From positions 22,777,451 to 22,841,450 of the forward strand of contig CM043948.1 of NCBI GenBank assembly GCA_014529385.2: a DNA stretch of 64,000 nucleotides, written 5' to 3'. The notes beneath the pieces are model-generated. The model had not been told where the DNA came from. It worked only from the letters and a program-made list of their open reading frames with translations, and searched no databases. Positions 57,426 to 64,000 of this stretch are shown here, one piece after another. Origin of the DNA: Adiantum capillus-veneris. Its lineage: Eukaryota > Streptophyta > Polypodiopsida > Polypodiales > Pteridaceae. The position numbers and the translations under genes are program-made. The first letter of the stretch is position 1. Each line of letters starts with the position of its first letter.

Positions 57426-57534
57426 TTCGTTCCCTAGCGCTTCACCTCTGCAGAACAGCGCCTTCTCTCCAAGCCTCAAGGCTTGCACTTCTCCTCGTGC
57501 TCTATCACTCACACACACTGCTGCGCACTCATCA
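57192..57534 (+). repeat. 3' LTR of copia E
   Basis: 343 bp, near-identical to the 5' LTR outside the TC tract, which is about 58 bp here (57364-57421) against about 33 bp in the 5' LTR. Confidence 0.95.
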
Positions 57535-59108
57535 GATATGTCCAGTTTCCCCGCATCCAAAGCACTTCCCTTCCTTGATGAAGCGAGGTCTCTCCTAAGG
57601 AGTGAGTTTGGGTCGTGCATCTTTCTTTTTTGGGTTGCTCTTTCTCTTTCTACTTTCATTTGTCGAAGTCTGTTCGGCTCTTTTTGTCATGATCTCATAG
57701 GTGGGGTAGGTCAAACTGCCAGAGTGCCCCGTTTCGCATGACTAATCAACTCTTGAATGCAAGCTGACTTTTGTTCCAAGCAGTGATCTTTGATCTCTGT
57801 AGGTAGACCCAAGGTAAACCGCTCAATCTGCTCCTTGAACGAGATCTTCTTAAATGAAGAGGCGGGTAGAAAAGAGCTCCAGAATCTCTCGCAATAAGCC
57901 TCCACTGTATCCTTGTTGGTTATCCGAAGATGGTTCAAAGCAATTCGTATATCACGTTCGTACTCTCGAGTCAGCCAAGAAGAAATAAAAAGCCTCTTAA
58001 ATTGCAGCCATTTAACTGGCGCAGTCTTGTTTAATAGAAGTGTGGACCACCAAGTTCGAACATTCCCCTTAAAGTAAGAGGCAGCTCTCCGAATCTTAGA
58101 GTGCTTTGAGTAACGCCCTCCCACGAAAGCGATGTCAAATTGCTGTACAAAAGACAAGGCCTTCGAAGCATCTCTATAACGAGAAAACATGTCAAATATA
58201 ATTGACTGTCCACCTTCCTTAAACTCTCGGACTTTCTTGCTTTTGTCTTCCAAAAAGTCATACTGGTCGGCTGTATAAAAATTCTTCTTCTTTGCATAAA
58301 AGCTGCTGTCACCAGAGTCTGAATTGTTTGTAGACGAGTCCTTTGTAGAACTGTCACTCACGAGGCGCGATTTAGACTTCTTAGTCTTTTTCTTGCCCTT
58401 TTGAAGTGTTGCTTTTTGCTTCTCTTTTTGCCTTTTTGGTCTTCTTCGCTCGAATCAGATGATCTAGAAGAACTGTAAGAAGAAGAAGAAGGAGAAGAAG
58501 AAGAAGAACTGGGTCTCCTTCAAATCGAACACGCTTCTTCGCTCGAATCAGATGAGCTAGAAGAACTGTCAGAAGAAGAAGAAGAAGAAGAAGAAGAAGA
58601 AGAAGAAGAAGAAGAAGAAGAACTGGGTCTCCTTCAAATCGAACACGCTTCTTCTGCTTTCTTGCCTTTTCAAAAGTAGACTGACGACCCAAATAACCCG
58701 GGAAGTCAGCGCCTTTCTTGTGCTTTTTGCCGTGCTTTTTAGCTTTGTTCTGCGCATCAAAAAGCTGAGCAATTCATGCGTCAACCACCTCTTCTAATTC
58801 TTTCTCTGTATACTTCTTAGGAGTAGGAGGTTTCTTGAGAGTGGGTTTTCGGGGGGTTCTGTGGTTTTCTGCCACTGCGTGTGCACTTCCTCCAAAGAGA
58901 TCTCGCTCATATATTTTGCCATTTTCGGGTCCTTGGCAAAATTAAGCATCATCTTTGTTGCGTCGCTGATCAATCGTTGACGCTCCATCTCTCGACGCTC
59001 CGCCTGAGTAGGCCGAGGCGGGCCATACTCCTTACTTGAATCTTCGTTGTGATCCCTTCCCGCATCTCTGGATGCAGAGGGAGTTGACTGATCTTTGCCT
59101 GAAGCCAT
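57535..59108 (-). pseudogene. gypsy gag of element D (split by copia E)
   Basis: Start ATG at 59108 (MASGKDQSTPSAS). The N-terminal region is polar with TQAERREMERQRLI, followed by a Ser/Lys-rich linker and the capsid core at 58361-57711 (FVQQFDIAFVGG, WWSTLLLNKTAPVKWLQFK, YCERFWSSFLPASSFKK). The zinc knuckle begins at about 57560 and is cut inside its GHIS by copia E. The remaining codons are at 51760-51860, after which protease follows. Confidence 0.88.
58441..58640 (-). repeat. TTC/TCT repeat coding poly-Ser in gag of D, with a 90-bp duplication
   Basis: The block CTTCTTCGCTCGAATCAGAT occurs at 58441 and again at 58531, each followed by GAA-type triplets (plus strand). In one minus-strand frame it reads Ser-rich with SSDSSEE. 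Triplet number differs between the two halves. Confidence 0.85.
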
Positions 59109-59166
59109 AGGTGCCGAGGAAAAAAAATTTAGGGATCGGATTTCCCGTAGAAGAGAAATTGGCCGT

Positions 59167-59178
59167 GCTCTGATACCA
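59167..59178 (-). other. Primer-binding site of element D
   Basis: Minus strand TGGTATCAGAGC, 6 bp from the LTR edge. Confidence 0.93.
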
Positions 59179-59184
59179 CTGTAC

Positions 59185-59843
59185 TGTGATAGACTTGGAC
59201 ACTCCAAGTCGAGAATCTATCGCGACAGCACCAAATAACCACTTCAAAATAGTCCACAGTTCACAATTTATTCGACACGGGCCCGGCGGAGTTCCGTGCC
59301 TAGAGATATTGGCCCCAGAGACTGGCGCCCCTTTCGGTATTTCTTTTTGTATTAATTTGAGTTCTGAGTCCAAGAGTACGGGCAGGCGCTCACACTCAGA
59401 CTTTGCGTCCAGATGCTCTGAGTTGTGAGGCCCTGCCCACGTATTTAAACGTACAAGGGATGCCAAAAGCAGAGCCCCAAAAGCTGGAATCAAAAGCTTG
59501 AAGTTAAAAGCTTAAAATAAAGCAAGAGAGTTTTTTTCTTTCTCTCTCTCACTAACTTGCATAAAATAAAGCAAATATTGCGTAGCCTAAATCTGCCAAA
59601 AGCTGACGCTGATTTCCACGCAAAACTGACCACGCAAACGCAAAAGACCTACTTTCCGTATGCTTAGCCAGCGTGAATCGCGGAGGGTGCCATAGCATGC
59701 CACGTCATCATTTTGCGCAAAAATGAAGCTGCTGTCAAATTTCCTCACGCGAGGACTATCCATGCCACATAAGGGTGTATGTACGGGTAGCCCCCTGTCC
59801 TTGGCCGAGAGGGTGTGTGTATGCGTACTCGGCACGTGTGACA
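59185..59843 (-). repeat. 5' LTR of element D
   Basis: 659 bp, TGTGATAGACTTGG to CACGTGTGACA. R motif at 59324-59342 in minus sense, perfect; TGACGTGGCA box at 59698-59707 (minus sense); TTTAAATACG TATA-like site near 59440. Confidence 0.92.
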
Positions 59844-59848
59844 AAGTG

Positions 59849-60200
59849 TAGGAACTTCTGCTGCCTCTTCTGCGAGAAAGTGCTAGCGCTAGGTTTTATA
59901 GAGCTTAGCGAATTTGCCCTACCCAGTTTCCTTACAAAGTCACTTATTAATAATAAGTGAAAATGGATAAAATAGGGAAAATGGGTTCTGTGCACTGTTA
60001 AATGCTCATGATGGATACTGACTGTAATGTTGATGATCATGCTGTGTGCAACGAGAGGATATGCAACTACTCTTAAGTGCCTGGCCATGCACGGCCTGCG
60101 CACAGGCTCACAAAGGTGCTAGAACACTTCGTAAGTTGACTTGAACCCTATACTTGAAGTAGCTTGTCCACATGCACATAGGTTAGATGTGGATGTGACA
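59849..60200 (-). repeat. 5' LTR of B3, right part
   Basis: Resumes at TAGGAACTTCTGCTGCCTC after the AAGTG duplication and ends GGATGTGACA at 60200. The joined length is about 1158 bp, close to the 1212-bp 3' LTR. Confidence 0.88.
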
Positions 60201-61462
60201 GGGAATCCCCAGGGTCCATAAGAATGGCGCTTTGGTCGACTACAGGGCGAGGAAAGCGACATTGAAGTATGAAAATGAAATCCAGTCTGTTTGTTTATTT
60301 GGTCTACTTGAATGAGTTAAATGACCATAAAACGTCAAATTTGTCCGACCTCGAGAAAGACCGACAAGATTTCTTGCAAGCTCAAGCCGATTGTCTCTGT
60401 GAAGAGTTACCTCCTCGACAACCCGAAGATCACATGATTGATTTGATTGTCGACAGCACGTGACCAAACCACCACCTATCGAGTTATGAACCAAGTGAAA
60501 GAGATTCTAGAAAAGGGTCTAATTCAGCCCAATATATCACCTTGCTGTTCTTCAGTGTTATTTATATTAAAGAAAGAAGTATCTTGGAGAATGTGCATTG
60601 ACTACAAAGCTCTTAACCAAAAGAAGATGTTTCCAATACCTAGGATCGATAATATAGGCTACTAGGTTCTTCATGTTTTAGCAAAATCGACCTGAAAAGT
60701 GGCTATCATCAGATCAGGATTGCTCTCGGAGATGTATACAAGATCGCTTTTAGGACGTCCTTTGGATTGTAAGAGTATTTGGTGATGCCTTTCGGTTTCA
60801 AGAATGCTCGTGCAACGTTCAACAGAATGATGGACCTGATTTTTAGAGAGTACCTATCGTTTGTGGGGACCTTCTTCAACGACATCATCGTATTCTCCAA
60901 GAGTGAGGCAAAGTACAAACACCATCTGTTATAGGTTTTCCAGGCACTACGACAACATGGACTAGTGGTAAATGAGAAAAAGAGCGAGTTTTTCTTGCTA
61001 GACACACTTTTTGGGACACATTGTCTCTACAGAGGATGTAAAGATGGACCTGGCCAAGGTTGAAACCATTAGAGATTGACCATATTTGAAGAATGTACAT
61101 GAAGTTCGCAGCTTTTTGGGCTTTTGTTTAAATTATTGACGGTTCATTCAAAAGTTTGCGGAGATTGCTTCTTTTTTACACATTTTGACATAGAAAGGGG
61201 TTCCTTTTCCTTAGGGACCATCAAAGATTGCAACATTAAAGTCTCTAAAGGAGAAGTTGATGATTGGTTCAGTGTTGGTACTACCAGATTACCGAAGCCA
61301 TTCGAGGTTTACTGTGATGCGTGGGCCATGTTGTAGCTTATGAGAGTAGAATGTTCTCGCATGCATGTGGTCGCAGCTTGGGAGCGGTCTTAATGCAACA
61401 TGGCCGTGTTGTAGCTTATGAGTAGAATGTTCTCGCGACCAGAGCGGATTGCACAGATTGTG
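60201..61462 (+). pseudogene. gypsy protease end and RT, host element 3, right half
   Basis: This continues the coding sequence broken at 41067. Blocks: LSDLEKDRQDFLQAQADC, QVKEILEKGLIQPNISPCCS, WRMCIDYKALNQ, then KIDLKSGYHQIRIA, MPFGFKNARATFNRMMD, and the catalytic box FFNDIIVFS, where YxDD's first Asp is Asn. RNase H is reduced to YCDAW with a short local duplication (GTTGTAGCTTATGAG twice, 61331-61421). It is cut at 61462 by another family-B LTR. Many stops. Confidence 0.88.
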
Positions 61463-62673
61463 TGTAAGGTGCAGCGGAATGATTGTTTGCGCTTTGCTCA
61501 AGATGAGTGCTCCAAACTATGCTCAAGGTTCGTTTTGTTCTTATGGAAGCTAGAGCCTTCCGTTCTTAATGAGAGAATGCTATGATCACAAACAAAGTGA
61601 ATGGACATTGTGCGTGCAAGTGTATGAGACTGAGAGATAGAGAGAGAAGAGAGATACGACACCAGAGACGTTGTAAAACCGTCCTCCGAAGGCCCGACGA
61701 GAGTGGTCTACTTATGATTGCACAATCTGGTACAAATGTTATGCATAGATTGATGCAAGTCTAGGCTATGTTGGTGATGACGACGGTGTGACGAAGTCTA
61801 CCTAAGGGCTGAAATCTGCAATCTTGCTACTGCTGTCCAAAAATGCTATGGGTTGAAATTTGCGACTAGTCCAAAAACGCTGATTTTGGAGCTGTTTTCT
61901 GTGGTTCTTTGTTGCTGAAATTCTGCAGGTTTAGGGTTGAAATCAGAGGTTCCTGAAGGCTGAAAACTGATGGTCTTTCCGGGTTGAATCTGCTACACTT
62001 TAGGGTTGATCTTGCAGGTCTTATGATGATGAAAAACGCTACCTTGCTGAATCTGAAAACGCTGAATCTGGGACCAAAAACGCTAGAGGCTGAAGTTAGA
62101 CCAAAACGCTAGGTTGATGTTTCTGCTGGCGAGGATGCTGATGCAAAAACGCTATATGCTGTGACTTGCTGGCGATGGTGCTGATGCAAAACTCCAAGTT
62201 GGTGTAGTTCCAAAAACGCTAGTAGAAGGGGTCTTTTAGCGATGGTCTTCTTGCTTGGTGGGGGAAACCGCCAAGGTCCTGTTGAGAAGTTGCTTACTGA
62301 GCTTGGCTCCTGTTGCCTCTTCTGCCAAATAGTGCTAGCTGTAGTTTGCTTATATACAAACTTAGCAAAATTTCCCTATCTACTTTTGTTGGAAAATCAC
62401 TTAAATTAATAAGTGAAAAATGCCAAAAATAGGTAAAGTAGGCTTTGGAAAATTCCCTTGACTCATTCTGATGGATTCTGATGGGAATATTTATGATCAT
62501 GCTGTATGCAACTAGAGGATATGTATCTACACTAAGTGACTGGGTATGCACGGTCTACGAATAGACTCACAAAAGTGCCAGATCAGTTCTAATCTAGGCT
62601 GATTGGACTGACTGAACCTTGATCATGTTGTAGCTTGTCCACGGATACGTAGGGTTGCATGTGTCACGTGACA
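61463..62673 (-). repeat. 3' LTR of a second family-B element (B4)
   Basis: 1211 bp, TGTAAGGTGCAGCGG to CACGTGACA, followed by the purine tract CACTTTGAAAAGGAGGGGA (minus, 62674-62692). The AAAACGCTA repeats lie at 61830-62230. The left flank is TTGTG; the right end of this element is beyond the window. Confidence 0.88.
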
Positions 62674-62684
62674 TCCCCTCCTTT

Positions 62685-64000
62685 TCAAAGTGAGGTACTG
62701 GTACCGAACTGTATGGCGTCGAGGGAGATCGCCAATAGCATCCGGAATCCTGGAAGGGACTCTTCGTCGACCCACTCTGACGTGTGGGTCGTGCGATACT
62801 TGAACTTCATAAAGGTCTGCAACGCTTGCTTCTTTGGGCCGCGCCGAAAGCGACACAAAGTCATGTGAATCTCCTTCAATGCTTCCACTTCGTCTATGGA
62901 CGTAGGTTCACCTTCTTCAAGAATCTCTGAGGCTGAAAATTCCTGAAACCACTTCCAACACAAAAACATGAACATACCTATTCCATGTAAAGTGAGTGGG
63001 AAAACTCTCGTCTTCCTCAAAGATTGTGCATGCAATGTAGATGAACAAAGAGACGGAGTGGTAACCCGTTCACTACACACACGCAAACAATGAGATCGAA
63101 TCTTTCTCTTTTGATCTAAATCAATCAACTGTGGCAATTCACAATGGAAATGCCCATGCTTGGTGCTCATACTTTCATGTGCTCTTTCTACAACTGTGTC
63201 GTGCCAAGGAAGAGACATGGAATGTGACTTCCTTGAATGCATACTTTTCAGCTTTTCATGAAAAATCCGCATACATTCGTGCTCATTCATGAGTGAAACG
63301 TGCTGAACGTACAATATGTCATGCCTAGGAAAAGGGATCACATAAAGACGTTGACTAAAATACAGGAAATGATCACGAATGAAACACTTGAACAATGCGT
63401 GCGTATCAATCATGCGAACACATAATACTTCTTGTAAGGGTTCTTTGGACGTAGGCTCGAGAGCCAAGATCGGTTCTTCTTGAATTATCGAATCTTCCTC
63501 AAAAGCCAAGATCGATCCTTCGTGATTGATCGAATCTGCAACGAGGTTAGCTTCTCTAGAAAAAGCATCAACCAACTCATCATCCTTGTAAACAATCACA
63601 TCATCTTCATGAAAATCCTCATGCTTGTGAGAAATCACATCTTGATCATCGTGGAAATCATCATGCTTTTCAGTGTCAACTAAATCATTATGCAAATCAT
63701 TGGCATTCAAATCATCATGTTCATCTTTATCATTCAATTCATCATGCTTCTCATAATCATGCAAATCTTGTGTGTCATGCTTGGGAGAAGAAGAAACTGA
63801 GAGAGTCTCCTTTTCCCGAATCTCTTGCATCTGTGCTTGAACTTGAGAAAAGAGTCGCAAGAATTCTTTCATGTGTTGGTCGCTCTTTTCTTTGATGGCT
63901 TTGTTCTCGCGATCAAATTTTGCTGGTCTTACTTTGTTCTCGCTATCAAATTTGGCTTGACTTTCTTTTTCTTCCAAGTCGTATTGACGCTCTATGGCTG
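62685..64000 (-). CDS. ORFx of family B, copy B4, fused to a gag-like coiled coil (runs off window)
   Basis: At least 430 codons, open to the window edge, with no internal stop: the longest ORFx copy. The N-terminal part (about residues 1-60) is coiled-coil (KFDRENKAIKEKSDQHMKEF) like family-B gag. A His/Asp-rich region follows (about 75-145). Then come ILALEPTSKEP, EVLCVRMIDTHALFKCFIRD, LYVIPFPRHDILYVQHVSLM, SLPWHDTVVERAHESMSTKH, LHGIGMFMFLCWKWFQEF and the chromodomain-like QALQTFMKFKYRTTHTSEWV, ending after DEESLPGF. Gag C-terminus and protease seen in B3 are absent, so coiled coil and ORFx are directly joined. Function unknown. Confidence 0.65.
   Translation of the reverse strand, partial: AIERQYDLEEKESQAKFDSENKVRPAKFDRENKAIKEKSDQHMKEFLRLFSQVQAQMQEIREKETLSVSSSPKHDTQDLHDYEKHDELNDKDEHDDLNANDLHNDLVDTEKHDDFHDDQDVISHKHEDFHEDDVIVYKDDELVDAFSREANLVADSINHEGSILAFEEDSIIQEEPILALEPTSKEPLQEVLCVRMIDTHALFKCFIRDHFLYFSQRLYVIPFPRHDILYVQHVSLMNEHECMRIFHEKLKSMHSRKSHSMSLPWHDTVVERAHESMSTKHGHFHCELPQLIDLDQKRKIRSHCLRVCSERVTTPSLCSSTLHAQSLRKTRVFPLTLHGIGMFMFLCWKWFQEFSASEILEEGEPTSIDEVEALKEIHMTLCRFRRGPKKQALQTFMKFKYRTTHTSEWVDEESLPGFRMLLAISLDAIQFGTSTSL

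Larger units (their letters stand above)
51861..57534 (+). mobile_element. Ty1/copia element E, structurally complete
   Basis: 5674 bp with two LTRs, primer site 52206-52217, gag-protease, integrase, RT, RNase H and purine tract 57181-57190. Perfect duplication GATAT at 51856-51860 and 57535-57539. Domain order is copia (integrase before RT). One stop and about four frameshifts break the reading frame, but it is the best-kept element here. Confidence 0.96.
47145..59843 (-). mobile_element. Ty3/gypsy chromovirus element D
   Basis: A complete minus-strand element: LTRs 47145-47809 and 59185-59843, primer site 59167-59178, gag, protease, RT, RNase H, and integrase with chromodomain. Perfect 5-bp duplication AAGTG. 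It is interrupted by copia E. Without E it is about 7 kb. Frameshifts and a catalytic change make it defective. Confidence 0.93.
41068..60200 (-). mobile_element. Family-B LTR element B3 (gag-protease-ORFx, no RT), with nested insertions
   Basis: 3' LTR 41068-42279, purine tract, ORFx, protease, gag, primer site 46326-46337, and a 5' LTR from 46339 that is split by element D and resumes at 59849-60200. Flanks GGAAA and GGGAA match in four of five bases, and the host protease reads on across the joint. Without solo LTR A3 and element D the insertion is only about 5.8 kb. No RT, RNase H or integrase catalytic core is present, so it is non-autonomous. Confidence 0.85.

Noticed and set aside
58381-58692. 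Poly-Leu and poly-Phe frames
   Set aside because: Out-of-frame readings of the GAA triplet tract; the Ser-rich frame fits the gag linker better.

Overview
The window looks like repeat-dominated nuclear DNA of a land plant with a large genome. I found no host protein gene, rRNA, functional tRNA or CRISPR array. The evidence is: dense Ty1/copia and Ty3/gypsy LTR retrotransposons; primer-binding sites matching the initiator methionine tRNA (TGGTATCAGAGC type); chromodomain-type gypsy integrases; solo LTRs with 5-bp target duplications; tRNA-derived SINE-like units; and long GT, GA and TC microsatellites. A fern or other large-genome plant fits the style, but the species cannot be fixed from this sequence.

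Layout. 1-2827: minus-strand copia copy 1, cut by the window edge and abutting an LTR element (2828-5085) with an unrecognised decayed coding region. 5545-5960: copia scrap. 5961-11405: mostly unassigned, with degenerate GGTTAT hexamers, two SINE-like units and a 148-bp GT tract. 11406-15389: minus-strand copia copy 2, same family as copy 1. 15940-17360: plus-strand copia remnant. 17361-20194: unassigned. 20345-21446: foldback element split by a solo LTR (family A). 22201-22870: tandem duplication. 24000 to about 31870: minus-strand gypsy chromovirus (element C) with a family-B solo LTR in its gag. 31870-39925: patchwork of family A, B and C LTRs, including head-to-head C LTRs.

40087-61462: a plus-strand gypsy pseudogene split by a four-level nest. 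Element B3 (41068-60200) sits in its protease region. Gypsy D (47145-59843, duplication AAGTG) sits in B3's 5' LTR. Copia E (51861-57534, duplication GATAT) sits in D's gag zinc knuckle. Solo LTR A3 (43462-44111, duplication GACAC) sits in B3's coding part. 61463-64000: a second family-B element in the same host, running off the window.

The most unusual system is family B. Its LTRs are the commonest here. Its internal region has gag and protease but no reverse transcriptase. Where pol should continue there is a conserved His/Asp-rich ORF (ORFx) ending in a chromodomain-like segment. It would have to be mobilised by another element, and gypsy C and D are obvious relatives. A second signal is a roughly 19-base motif, AAATACCGAAAGGGGCGCC, kept in the same strand sense in the otherwise different LTR families A, C and D.
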